This document shows positions 45,890-55,213 of a DNA stretch of 64,000 bases, piece after piece. The position numbers were made by a program, and so were the translations under genes. Source of the stretch: Paraglaciecola polaris LMG 21857 (lineage in GTDB: Bacteria; Pseudomonadota; Gammaproteobacteria; Enterobacterales; Alteromonadaceae); contig NZ_BAER01000014.1 in the NCBI RefSeq assembly GCF_000315055.1, positions 1 to 64,000 of the forward strand, written 5' to 3'. The notes beneath the pieces are model-generated. The model was not told the DNA's origin. It saw only the letters and a list, made by a program, of their open reading frames with translations, and made no database searches. Position 1 is the stretch's first letter. Each line of letters begins with the position of its first letter.

Positions 45890-47386
45890 TTAAGTGTGGG
45901 CCGATGGGCTTTTACAGTAGTGGCGGATAAAATCTAAGTGATCAGGCAAACTGCTGACCCGTCTAGACGTTTGAGATTTAATTGTCGCCAAAAATTCAAT
46001 AAGTTCCTGCTCTGACATTAAATCAACTATAGGATGATAACTGTTGGGCATGATGCCTTGACCTAGCATTACTTGTAACCAAGAAGCTTCTCCAAATAAT
46101 TCGCCACTACCTTGATATACATGGGCACTTTGAGCAAATTGTTCCATGCGAGCTCGCAGTGTTTCAGGAATAGGTATGTTTTGGCAGTAGCGCCAAAATG
46201 CACTGTCTTTGCGAGCGGTGGCATGGTAATGCAAAATAATAAAGTCACGAATATTATCGATTTCACCACGCATAGAAGTATTAAATCTATCTATGATTGC
46301 TGGATCCATGCGTTTGGTTGGTAGGGATTGCATCAAACGGATAATACTTTGCTGTATGAGGTGAATACTGGTGGACTCAAGTGGCTCAATAAAACCACCA
46401 GCCAAACCAATAGCAACGCAGTTTTTATTCCATAGTTTACGCCTTACACCCGTTTTAAACTTGATGACTCTAGGTGTATTTAACGTTTTGCCCTGAATAT
46501 TTGCCAACAGTTGTGTTTTGGCATCTTCATCGCTTATATATTTGCTGCAGAAAACCAGACCGTTACCCATACGGTTTTGTAACGGAATTTGCCATTGCCA
46601 GCCTGCATCATGAGCAATCGAACGGGTGTAAGGAACACTGTTACCCAGTAATTCGGTTTGCACCGCGACCGCACTGTCACAAGGCAACCAATGACTCCAA
46701 TCCTCGTAGCCGGTATGCAAAGTTTGCTCTATCAATACACCGCGAAAACCAGTGCAATCAATAAATAAGTCACCCACAATGTGTTGCCCATTATCTAAGA
46801 TAAGTGATTGAATAAAGCCGTTGTCTTCATCAAGGTTAACCGTATTAATTTTACCCTCAATGCGTTTTACGCCGCATTGTTGGGCAATATTGCGTAAAAA
46901 CTTTGCGTATAACCCAGCATCTAAGTGAAATGCATGATTGCGTTCTTGTTTGGGGGCTGTGGCAAATTTACCTAACCGACAAGCGAGATGTTCAGGACAA
47001 TAATCTCCTATTTCTGAAGCGATATTTACATTTTTTCCACGTAACCAAAAATGTTGGAATCCCGCAGCCCAACATCCATGATTAAAATGCCCGAAAGAGT
47101 GAATATAAGATTGCTGCTTTTTGTACCAGTCATCGAATTTTATACCCAGTTTAAATGTGGCATTAGTGGCAGCCATAAAATCAGCTTCGTTGATTTTTAA
47201 TAGGTCGTGAAACAAGTGCAATGTGGGTATCGTTGCTTCACCGACACCGACAGTGGGAATAGCATCAGACTCCACAAGTGTCACTTTGATGTTCTTGCCA
47301 AATAACTTTCCAAATGCCGCTGCTGTCATCCAGCCTGCGGTACCGCCACCAGCGATAACAACATTTTTGATTGCATCTTGTTGCAT
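45890..47386 (-). CDS. Flavin-dependent (tryptophan-type) halogenase
   Basis: These enzymes use FADH2, oxygen and halide to chlorinate or brominate an aromatic substrate. In 498 residues the FAD motif GGGTAGW lies at 13-19, the catalytic lysine at Lys79 (TFKLGIKF) and the WxWxIP motif at 263-268 (WQWQIP). A glutamate in EPLESTS (about 337) stands where the second catalytic residue is expected. All key residues are present, so it should be active. The partner genes (TonB receptor, SapC, cupin, DUF6445) are not a tryptophan-based antibiotic pathway. The substrate may not be free tryptophan. A flavin reductase is not seen nearby. Confidence 0.93.
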   Translation of the reverse strand: MQQDAIKNVVIAGGGTAGWMTAAAFGKLFGKNIKVTLVESDAIPTVGVGEATIPTLHLFHDLLKINEADFMAATNATFKLGIKFDDWYKKQQSYIHSFGHFNHGCWAAGFQHFWLRGKNVNIASEIGDYCPEHLACRLGKFATAPKQERNHAFHLDAGLYAKFLRNIAQQCGVKRIEGKINTVNLDEDNGFIQSLILDNGQHIVGDLFIDCTGFRGVLIEQTLHTGYEDWSHWLPCDSAVAVQTELLGNSVPYTRSIAHDAGWQWQIPLQNRMGNGLVFCSKYISDEDAKTQLLANIQGKTLNTPRVIKFKTGVRRKLWNKNCVAIGLAGGFIEPLESTSIHLIQQSIIRLMQSLPTKRMDPAIIDRFNTSMRGEIDNIRDFIILHYHATARKDSAFWRYCQNIPIPETLRARMEQFAQSAHVYQGSGELFGEASWLQVMLGQGIMPNSYHPIVDLMSEQELIEFLATIKSQTSRRVSSLPDHLDFIRHYCKSPSAHT

Positions 47387-47415
47387 AAAATATTACTCGT
47401 TTTTCGTTAAATTCA

Positions 47416-48447
47416 TTATCGCCTGAGTTTATTTTGTAGATCAGCACGTAGTTTTTTTAGGCTGACATCGTCCATTGGGCTAGCGAGTATACTTTTAGCT
47501 GCATCCGGGATATGCGAGAAGTACTCTGGTCGATGTTCAAATACATAATGATCAAATAGGTTTTTCCAAGCATCCCGTTGATGTCTAGGTAAGTCTCGTA
47601 CGCTCATCATGGCTAATAGCAAGGCATTCATTGGCCGGCCCATTTTTGTTGGGGTATCACGCCACCAGTGAGTGATAAGCACGTTGAGTCCACTTAATCC
47701 TTGTACATGGTGCCACCACATACTGGGCAGAATAAGCGCATCTCCGGCCTCTAGCTCTGCAACTTGAGCGGCGGCTAAGGCACGGGCAAACTTAGGGTGT
47801 TGCGCGAAATCTGGGTTAGGAACATCAACAGTGCTAATCTCCTGCCCGCCTGGGGCCTTATCTAAAGGGCCCACATATAGATTTTCAAGTTGTTCAGGGG
47901 GAAACAGAGTGAAACGACGTTTACCGACCACGCAGCAGGCAAAATTTTGGGCAAAATCATAATGGGCCGCTATACGACTAGCATTACCTAACCAAATGTT
48001 CACCAATGGCATATTGATGTCAGGTAATGCCTCTAACTGTTCAAGTAGTCCAGGTAAACTTTGCGCAAGGCTGGTGGCACTAACGTAAACACATTTGCCA
48101 TTTTTGCTTTGTGCATTATGTAAAATATCATCCAATATTTTAGGGAGTTTTTGTTGGCTAGATTCGAAGTTGAATCCCGTCATATTCTGGTTATAGAACA
48201 CACGCCCTTGCTCAGTATTGGGTAAGTGATGGGTATGAAATGTAGCCCCTTGGTCAAACTTTGCTAGGTGCTGTGCAGCGTCCACATCAGATAGCCTAGC
48301 GGCTTTTACTAGTGGCCAGTGGGCACAATACCCTTTAAGCACGATTGGCTCTTGGCTATTAAGCAAAGCCGCCGGAATGTTTTTGGGTGTAATCCCTTCA
48401 AGGTATTTTACCGCTTGGATAGCAGACTTGACAGGTGGTAACGACAT
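47416..48447 (-). CDS. Cupin-like (JmjC/FIH-type) oxygenase
   Basis: The 343-residue protein resembles cupin_8/JmjC proteins related to factor-inhibiting HIF. WLGNASRIAAHYDFAQNF carries the iron ligands His162 and Asp164. The distal histidine is in PSMWWHHV (about 246-247). FTLFPPEQLENLYVGP is a family block between them. Such enzymes hydroxylate proteins or small molecules with 2-oxoglutarate. The target is unknown. It lies between sapC and the halogenase, 15 bases after sapC, as part of one transcription unit. Confidence 0.87.
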   Translation of the reverse strand: MSLPPVKSAIQAVKYLEGITPKNIPAALLNSQEPIVLKGYCAHWPLVKAARLSDVDAAQHLAKFDQGATFHTHHLPNTEQGRVFYNQNMTGFNFESSQQKLPKILDDILHNAQSKNGKCVYVSATSLAQSLPGLLEQLEALPDINMPLVNIWLGNASRIAAHYDFAQNFACCVVGKRRFTLFPPEQLENLYVGPLDKAPGGQEISTVDVPNPDFAQHPKFARALAAAQVAELEAGDALILPSMWWHHVQGLSGLNVLITHWWRDTPTKMGRPMNALLLAMMSVRDLPRHQRDAWKNLFDHYVFEHRPEYFSHIPDAAKSILASPMDDVSLKKLRADLQNKLRR

Positions 48448-48462
48448 TTCAATGATCTCCGA

Positions 48463-49197
48463 TTATTGCCCTCGCGCGACCCGCTTGTTTTTTAACGCGA
48501 CCAGATCATTAAAATGCACTTGTGAGGCTAAAATCAGGTACGCGGCTTGAAGGTAACCTGCATTATGCAGCTGCACGATGTTATCCGGACTCAGGTTATT
48601 CAGCACATCCTCATTTATGGTGTAAAAGCCAATCAACTGATGATTCGCACCATTATCTAAGGTCACATCAAGGGTCATTGATTCCAGTAGATTAAGCGAG
48701 ATCAATGTGTTTACAAACGCTTCGTTATCTTGCAGGCCATGGTGCAGTGTTTCAAGCATTGCGGCGATATCTTCTAGATATTGACTGTTGCCACCGTATT
48801 CTAAAAACAACTCCACACCTTGAGTTTTACTGACTCTGGGAGAGTCAGTATCTAAAGTAATCACGCGTTGCTGCTCGGTCACGCCGTCAGTAGTGATATC
48901 TTGTCTGCCAATAAAGAAAGGCATGCGCTGCACGGAGAGTGGAATATAGGTAGCATCCCATTCATTAGACTGCAGAAATAAATTTTCCTGTTGTTGAAAG
49001 CCAAAAAGGGCCACGGGTGTAAATTGAGCCGTGTTTTGGTCTTTGTGAAATACAATAGGATAATGTGCTTGCACACTGCGCATTTCATCAACAAAGGTAG
49101 GAGAGAACCACAGGTTGTCGCCAAATTCATCGCCACGCTGAGTGATTACGCGTAGATCGCTGTGCTCTATGTTGTTTAGTAACACATGGTTTGCCAT
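48463..49197 (-). CDS. SapC family protein
   Basis: SapC was named for a Campylobacter S-layer secretion locus, but relatives in marine and plant-associated bacteria occur beside TonB receptors and halogenases. The 244 residues include VQAHYPIVFHKDQNTAQFTPVALFGFQQQENLFL and LPFFIGRQ-like RMPFFIGRQ, typical of the family. No signal peptide is seen, so it is likely cytoplasmic. Function is not known. It follows the TonB receptor gene by about 135 bases on the same strand. Confidence 0.85.
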   Translation of the reverse strand: MANHVLLNNIEHSDLRVITQRGDEFGDNLWFSPTFVDEMRSVQAHYPIVFHKDQNTAQFTPVALFGFQQQENLFLQSNEWDATYIPLSVQRMPFFIGRQDITTDGVTEQQRVITLDTDSPRVSKTQGVELFLEYGGNSQYLEDIAAMLETLHHGLQDNEAFVNTLISLNLLESMTLDVTLDNGANHQLIGFYTINEDVLNNLSPDNIVQLHNAGYLQAAYLILASQVHFNDLVALKNKRVARGQ

Positions 49198-49332
49198 AAA
49201 AGCCCCACTTTTTATTGTTGTTGGTGGTTAATACCACAGCCTAAAATGTGTCGTGGTATTACCCAAAAGCCACGATAGCTATGTAAACATAAGTATCGTG
49301 GCGTATTTTTCACTTTTGATTAGCGCTAAAAA

Positions 49333-52300
49333 TTAAAAGGTATATCTAGCACCAATGTTATAGCGAGCGCCTGATTGTGTAAGTTTATAAATTAAACGAT
49401 TATCTCGGCCGTATTCATTGATATATTCATCAGTAATATTAATACCTTCTATAAATACCGTCAGTCCTTCAAGCTGTTTAATCTCATAACTAAGGTTAAA
49501 GTCAATTTGATAATAAGCATCGGTAAAAATGGGGGCAGTTAGATCGCCATTTACTCGGCGTTCATTTAAAAACTCATCACGCCAGTTATAGGCTATTCTC
49601 GCTTGAAGACCGTCTTTATCGTAGAAGGCAACTAGGTTGGCGGTATCACTTAAGCCAACAAGTGCTTCAGTGTCAGCTAAGGACGATTTATCGTACTCTA
49701 AACCTGAGTCCACCATAGTGTAGTTAACAATTGCGCCAAAACCGGATTCACCAAACAAGTGCTGAACATTAAATTCAACACCATCGATGGTGTGTTCGGT
49801 ATCACCGTTTACCGGTACGTTGATTCTAAAATTAACGAGATTGTCAGTGGCTGAATCTCCCAATATTGTCCCGCCGTCTAACTCGCCATTTTCGTCAAAT
49901 TTTGGTGTAACGTTTGGATCATCAGCATAGTTCTCAAAGATGTATGTGCGCAACTGTTGGTTAGTCGCACCGGCGCCTAACGCAGCCACTGCTGCATCAA
50001 ATTTTTCACCGTCCAATGGGTTAGCAAGATTGAAGATTGTTGAGTTGTTGGTACCAGTGGTTATCCAGTTGGTGACATCTTTTCTGAAATAGCCTAGGGA
50101 TACATAACTACCTTCTTCATAATACCATTCAGCAGACAAATCGTAATTTACCGACTCTAAAGGACGGAGTCCTGGGTTCCCTGAATTCCCCGAGTAACCA
50201 CTTAAACTGCCCGCAGTGCTGATAGTTGTGCCGCCTTGCAGGGCTCCATAACCAGCACGTGAAATAGTTTTACTTAATGCAGCGCGTAAGATCACGTCGT
50301 CAGTGACCGAAAGATTAAAATTAAAACTGGGTAAGAACTGCGAATAGTCTGCAGATTGCTTAAGTGTTTCAATTCCGGTTACACCAGTTACAGCCGTAGA
50401 GGTTGCTTCTGACCACTCCACTCTGCTGTACCCTGGCGCTGATGCGGTAGAAGTAATATCCGTTTTTTCATAACGCATGCCTAGATGAGCATTATACGGC
50501 ATGTCACTCAACTCGCCATCATAGTGGAGTTGCACGAACGCGGCTGTCGTTTCTTCCTCAGTAAAGCGGTTGGTTTCAGCATCCCAGTTGGTTGAAGCAC
50601 AAAAATGCCCTTCACCATTTGGACCCGCTGATGCACCCTCTGGCGCTAAGCAGTCCCCCCAAACGGTATCTACGTTAGCCACTGGGTCGGCAAATTCTGC
50701 CGCACGTACGATTTCATCGAAATCGGCATACCAAATACGATTAAATAAATCGTAATCACCTTGGGTTGCTGTCCCTTCGAAATTCCCCGCTTTTGCATCG
50801 AATTTATCGAGAATAGTATCTTCGGTCCAGTTAACGTCAGCAAAGTCGCCTTCTACACCTACACCGCCCCAGTCAGCACGCTGTACTTGTGTATGGCGGT
50901 AGCGATTGTTTACTGTATTAATAGATACACCAAAATCTATACTGGCGTCGTCATTTAATACATATTTACCTTTCACTTGGGTTTGGTCGACTTCTGATGT
51001 GTAGAAGTCATTGGCAAACCAACTACCTGATAAGCGCATGGTATTTGGATTGAAGTTTTCGATGTTGCCTGTGGCGATGCCTGGTAACTCGCCTGATAGA
51101 TCCAAACCTGTACGGGTACGAGTGTAAGAAGGTAATTGAATATTGTTACGGGTACCATGGCGAGGGTCTGAAGCCTTCATTTCAGCTTCCGAACTGTGGT
51201 GATCTAATGTTAACTCAAGATCGTCATTAACCTGCCATTCTACATTGAGACCTATTGAGTCAATGCTCTCTTCACGGCCCCAAGCGCCAACTGTCAATGA
51301 AGTATCTTCTAAGTCTGCGTCGCTGTTAATTTCATATATTTCTGAATAGACCAGCGGTACCGCGTTTGGTTCGCCTGCCCAAATTGATTCACTACGATCA
51401 CCAGCATAACCAAACCATACTGAAGCGTCGGTGTGTTGCTCTTCTATGTTGTTGCGGATCAAGGTGTAATCTAAAGTAGTAGTGATATTGTCCGTGGGCC
51501 TAAACTGTAAAACAAGTTGCCCGTTGGTTCTATCCCTTTGGCGTTCCTCAAATACATATCTAGGCTGCTGGGGGTTTGAATAGATACCCGATGTGGGACG
51601 ATTTGTACCGCCTTCTGCCCCGGCAGGTACGCCACCCCAACCGGTATTGGTATATTCACTGGCTCGATAGCCTTGGGTATCAATAAATTCTTGCATACCG
51701 CTTTCACGTTCTTGATAACTACCAGATATGGAGATACCAAAAGTTTCGTCAGCGAAAGTTTGTGAATACAAACCACTGATTTCTGGCGTCATATCTCCTT
51801 TGTCAGTAGATTTATCGTCAACTAATTTGGCCCCGAAAGTCGCTTTTGTACCAGGAGAGTGAAATGGACGGTGAGTCGATAAGTTGATGGTTGCACCTAT
51901 GCCACCTGAGGTGACGCTAGCATCCGCAGTTTTATACACTTCCACACCGGAAACACTTTCGGAAGCGATATTCGCGAAATCGAACGTTCTGCTACCGGTA
52001 GTGGTCGGTAATTGACGACCATTAAGGGTAATCAAGTTATTGGCAGCACCAAAGCCGCGAACAGTCACTTGTGAGCCCTCACCACTAGCACGGTCAATCG
52101 ATACCCCCGTAATACGTTGTAATGATTCAGCAAGGTTAGAGTCAGGAAATTTCCCCATGTCTTCTGCGGATATAGCATCCACGATGCCACTTGAATCGCG
52201 CTTTATATCCATGGCGCGTAATAAACTACCGCGAATGCCGCTGACTTGAATAACTTCTACATCTTCTTGTGCTGCTTGTTCTTGTGCCATTGTCGGCATT

Positions 52301-52374
52301 ACGACTGCACTACTGAGTAGCAATGAAATACTGCTGGTCAGCAATGACTTTTTAAAAGTTTTATGTGTGTTCAT
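49333..52374 (-). CDS. TonB-dependent receptor
   Basis: This large outer-membrane receptor is expected to take up a bulky nutrient using TonB energy. The ATG at 52374 gives a signal peptide MNTHKTFKKSLLTSSISLLL...MAQ and 1013 residues; the longer frame starts upstream at 52446 without a signal peptide. A plug domain follows (VIQVSGIRGSLLRAMDIKR, SNLAESLQRITGVSIDR, VTVRGFG). A long beta-barrel ends with ITDEYINEYGRDNR and the terminal aromatic SGARYNIGARYTF. The IRGSL-type N-terminus is characteristic of Caulobacter/Xanthomonas-like receptors for carbohydrate oligomers. The substrate is inferred only at that level. Confidence 0.94.
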   Translation of the reverse strand: MNTHKTFKKSLLTSSISLLLSSAVVMPTMAQEQAAQEDVEVIQVSGIRGSLLRAMDIKRDSSGIVDAISAEDMGKFPDSNLAESLQRITGVSIDRASGEGSQVTVRGFGAANNLITLNGRQLPTTTGSRTFDFANIASESVSGVEVYKTADASVTSGGIGATINLSTHRPFHSPGTKATFGAKLVDDKSTDKGDMTPEISGLYSQTFADETFGISISGSYQERESGMQEFIDTQGYRASEYTNTGWGGVPAGAEGGTNRPTSGIYSNPQQPRYVFEERQRDRTNGQLVLQFRPTDNITTTLDYTLIRNNIEEQHTDASVWFGYAGDRSESIWAGEPNAVPLVYSEIYEINSDADLEDTSLTVGAWGREESIDSIGLNVEWQVNDDLELTLDHHSSEAEMKASDPRHGTRNNIQLPSYTRTRTGLDLSGELPGIATGNIENFNPNTMRLSGSWFANDFYTSEVDQTQVKGKYVLNDDASIDFGVSINTVNNRYRHTQVQRADWGGVGVEGDFADVNWTEDTILDKFDAKAGNFEGTATQGDYDLFNRIWYADFDEIVRAAEFADPVANVDTVWGDCLAPEGASAGPNGEGHFCASTNWDAETNRFTEEETTAAFVQLHYDGELSDMPYNAHLGMRYEKTDITSTASAPGYSRVEWSEATSTAVTGVTGIETLKQSADYSQFLPSFNFNLSVTDDVILRAALSKTISRAGYGALQGGTTISTAGSLSGYSGNSGNPGLRPLESVNYDLSAEWYYEEGSYVSLGYFRKDVTNWITTGTNNSTIFNLANPLDGEKFDAAVAALGAGATNQQLRTYIFENYADDPNVTPKFDENGELDGGTILGDSATDNLVNFRINVPVNGDTEHTIDGVEFNVQHLFGESGFGAIVNYTMVDSGLEYDKSSLADTEALVGLSDTANLVAFYDKDGLQARIAYNWRDEFLNERRVNGDLTAPIFTDAYYQIDFNLSYEIKQLEGLTVFIEGINITDEYINEYGRDNRLIYKLTQSGARYNIGARYTF

Positions 52375-52765
52375 AACGTGTACCTTGTGATCCTGATTTA
52401 TAATCATCAAAAGAGGCGTGAACCTTGGTGTTCCCGATAGCTTCAAACTAACAGCAAGATGTAAACGCAGGATTACGTTAAAGTCATGTTAACTATATGT
52501 CAATTGGCTATATTTAACTTACCGTTAACAAAAGTTGTTATTAATTTGTTTTTTTTCGTGAATTGTTCTTTTGCAACGGTATTAATGAATTTTAGTGAAA
52601 ACACACGACTGAATTGATCGATTTAATCCGTAAATGGTAAACGGCAATAAACGTTATGAAAGAGCAGCTAATATTGTTTAATGGGCTGAGGAGTTTGCGC
52701 AAATATGCAAAATCGTTTATTTTTCTCGCATCCTTCGTATTTCATCTATTTGGAATCTATTTTTA
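52375..52765. other. Divergent control region between TonB receptor and HD-GYP genes
   Basis: About 390 AT-rich bases contain no gene I can support. Promoters for both directions should lie here. Repeated GTTAAC-like hexamers occur near 52488-52530, but I could not define an operator. Confidence 0.35.
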
Positions 52766-53929
52766 GTGTTAAAAACTATCCTAGTAAATGAATTGGAAGT
52801 CGGCATGTATGTTGACTCTATTGCCCAGCAAAATGGCAACCTGCAAATTAAGAGTCGAGGAAGAGTCAAAACCTACGCTGCGATTACGGCAATGAAAAAG
52901 CAAGGGATAGTGTCCTTGATTATTGATTTGAGTAAGCAACTGCCAATAGAAGAGCCTACACCTCAAGTAGAAGAGTCCCCAGAGCAAGACATCTCCTTTG
53001 CGGATGAAATAGGCAAAGCAGCAAAGTTACATGAAAAAGGTAAAGTCCTGCAGCGCCGAATGATGCAAGCCGTGGATAAAGGCTTACCAATTGATATTGC
53101 TATTCCACAGGAATTTACCAAAAACTTGGTTTCCTCAATCGACCGTAATCCCAACGCTTTATTGTGCATGACAAAAATTCGTGAAAAAGACAGTTACTTG
53201 TTAGAGCACTCGTTAAATGTGGCCATTTTATTGGCTAATTTTGCTAATTACTTAGATATGCCTGAAGACGAGGTGCAAGAATTGTCTTTGTCTGGATTTC
53301 TACATGACATTGGCAAAATAAAAGTACCAGACGATATTTTACATAAACCAGGTCGTTTAACTGATCAGGAAATGGTCGTGATGCGAGATCACGTTTATTT
53401 TGGTGTGCGAGTACTTGAAGATATGGGTATTCCCGAGCGCATGATAGAAACCATTTCTCAGCATCACGAAAGGCTCGATGGTTACGGATACCCTGATGGT
53501 GCGCGAGGTGATGAAATTGGCAAATTTGGGCGTATGATAGCCATAGTGGATACCTACGATGCGATTACAGCAGATCGTTGTTACAAGGCAGGTATGCCAT
53601 CGCAAAAAGCGCTAAAAATATTGCATGAAGACGCACCGATTAAGTACGACCAGCATTTGGTCGAGCAATTTATTAAATGTATCGGCGTATACCCGGTAGG
53701 CAGTTTGGTGAAATTATCCAGTGAAAAAATTGCTGTGGTGATTAAACAGAATGAAAACCATCCTCTGAAACCCAGAGTGAAAGTATTTTATTCTGTTCGT
53801 AGCGGACATTATTTGCCACCAGCAGAAATTGATCTACTGCACTCACAGTACCGTGTTGATAAGGCGGTTATGGCCAGTGAATTTAAGTTAGACTTCAATC
53901 GTTACTTCAACGAGTCTATTGCTATTTAG
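52766..53929 (+). CDS. HD-GYP cyclic di-GMP phosphodiesterase (DUF3391-HD-GYP)
   Basis: HD-GYP enzymes degrade cyclic di-GMP. An N-terminal DUF3391 domain (MLKTILVNELEVGMYVDSI, about 1-120) precedes the catalytic domain. The catalytic domain has SGFLHDIGKIKVPDDILHKPG and the defining HHERLDGYGYPDGARGDEIG, with metal-binding His and Asp intact. The start is GTG. It opposes the diguanylate cyclase elsewhere in the window. Its stop overlaps a small convergent gene by four bases. Confidence 0.94.
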   Translation: MLKTILVNELEVGMYVDSIAQQNGNLQIKSRGRVKTYAAITAMKKQGIVSLIIDLSKQLPIEEPTPQVEESPEQDISFADEIGKAAKLHEKGKVLQRRMMQAVDKGLPIDIAIPQEFTKNLVSSIDRNPNALLCMTKIREKDSYLLEHSLNVAILLANFANYLDMPEDEVQELSLSGFLHDIGKIKVPDDILHKPGRLTDQEMVVMRDHVYFGVRVLEDMGIPERMIETISQHHERLDGYGYPDGARGDEIGKFGRMIAIVDTYDAITADRCYKAGMPSQKALKILHEDAPIKYDQHLVEQFIKCIGVYPVGSLVKLSSEKIAVVIKQNENHPLKPRVKVFYSVRSGHYLPPAEIDLLHSQYRVDKAVMASEFKLDFNRYFNESIAI

Positions 53930-54108
53930 CTACTCCGCACGCCCTGTAGAATCACTTTTACCTGATCCGTTGTGACATCAGAAGGACACACTCCTTTGCT
54001 GACTAACGCGTTGCGAATTTGCTCTGCATCATCGGCAGCTAACGCATTACTATTACGTTGAATATAACGGGTGAGTTGCTGTTGTAATTTTCGTGTTAAA
54101 CAAGACAT
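53926..54108 (-). CDS. Small hypothetical protein
   Basis: This 60-residue open frame begins MSCLTRKLQQQLTRYIQRNS and is helical and polar, with two Cys and no membrane segment. I do not recognise a family. The four-base convergent overlap with the HD-GYP gene and a balanced composition favour a real gene. Without a clear ribosome site, support is only moderate. Confidence 0.45.
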   Translation of the reverse strand: MSCLTRKLQQQLTRYIQRNSNALAADDAEQIRNALVSKGVCPSDVTTDQVKVILQGVRSS

Positions 54109-54756
54109 CTGTACATCTAAACCAGTAATTTATCGTTCAATTTAAGTACGCAACCACAACGTAGGATTTTCCCACATGAAACGCGGTTACAATGTGCTAA
54201 AAAGCTAAAAGCATATAATAAGCCAAATGATAAAAAATATTAAAAATCAATCGATTAAAATATCTTTCTATATTCTATTACCACCAGTGTTAAAAAATTC
54301 GACATAGACTAAAGTGTAATTTCCCATACTGTTGACTGCGTCAAATCTGACTAAATACCAGCGCAATTCACAGTGCGCGCATACTAGAGCAATGTTGACG
54401 ATAAAAGAACCATTTCGTTAGTGGAATTGCGGCTTATATATTCAGATAGGTTGTTAAAAAAACAAAAAATTACCCGAGCGTTCCCATTAGAAGATGCAGT
54501 TTGCACGACCAACGCTTGTATCTATAGCGCATGAATAGGGTTAATTTATTGAATTCAACTTTGCTGACTAGCTGCTAAGCGTGTTCCACATGAAACATAA
54601 GAATGCGTTTATTGAAGCGGTACATGCGCGTTGAATGATGGGATACGTTCATTTAACGGCGCCTAGTTAGGTTAGCCAACACATACAGAGGTTACTGTTA
54701 TTGATGATGAAATTGTGGGCTGTTTTAACACTGATAAAACAGCCCAACATAATTGC
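54109..54756. other. Gene-free region between the small gene and the SDR remnant
   Basis: About 650 bases contain no supported gene. The one notable element is a 15-of-16 parS-like site at 54582-54597, listed separately. Together with the decayed genes next to it, this looks like a stretch losing function. Confidence 0.5.
54582..54597. promoter_or_regulatory. Degenerate parS-like site
   Basis: TGTTCCACATGAAACA differs from the parS in recF (17543) by one base, in the central CACGTG. It is intergenic and about 25 kb from oriC on the other side. ParB binding is possible but weaker; chance is unlikely but not excluded. Confidence 0.45.
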
Positions 54757-55213
54757 TTAAAGCATACGGCTGATCACCTGCTGCTGTTGTTTTAAACCAG
54801 TAGGATCATTGTCGGTCTTCAAAGTGCAGAACTGCTCAGACCACGGTGAAGTACGTATTCTAATGGGTTGGGCTGTTAATAGAATCAGTGACAATCTTAG
54901 CCACCTCTTCCGATGTTTGATAAACCCCAGCTGTACGGCTGCCTGCAACAGCAATATACTTTTCTAAAATAGGTCGGTATTCATCATCCGTAATGCTACC
55001 AGCGCCTTGGAATTGTGCCAGTGCATTGTTAGCAAATTCTGACTGAATACCCCCTGGCTCAACATTGGTAAAATTAATGCCAAAGTTGGGCGTTATATAC
55101 GTTGATACCGATTCTACGTAGCCTTCAACTGCAAATTTCGCAGCACAGTAAAATTCATTGAATGGTTGGCCAACTAACCCACCTACTGATGTGATGTTAA
55201 CGACATGGCCGTT
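54757..55213 (-). pseudogene. Remnant of a short-chain dehydrogenase/reductase (C-terminal half)
   Basis: The segment GHVVNITSVGGLVGQPFNEFYCAAKFAVEGY, with the Ser and YxxxK catalytic residues, then VEPGGI, is the C-terminal half of an NAD(P)-dependent SDR. The N-terminal cofactor-binding half is missing. The reading frame instead begins in an AraC helix-turn-helix, joined near 55214. Near 54870 a frameshift separates DSINSPT from the expected tail, found in the next frame as RIRTSPWSEQFCTLK to the end at 54757. At least two lesions make a working enzyme impossible. Confidence 0.85.

Noticed and set aside
54166-54181. Another parS-like sequence around CCCACATGAAACG
   Set aside because: It matches only about 12 of 16 positions and lacks the CACGTG core.
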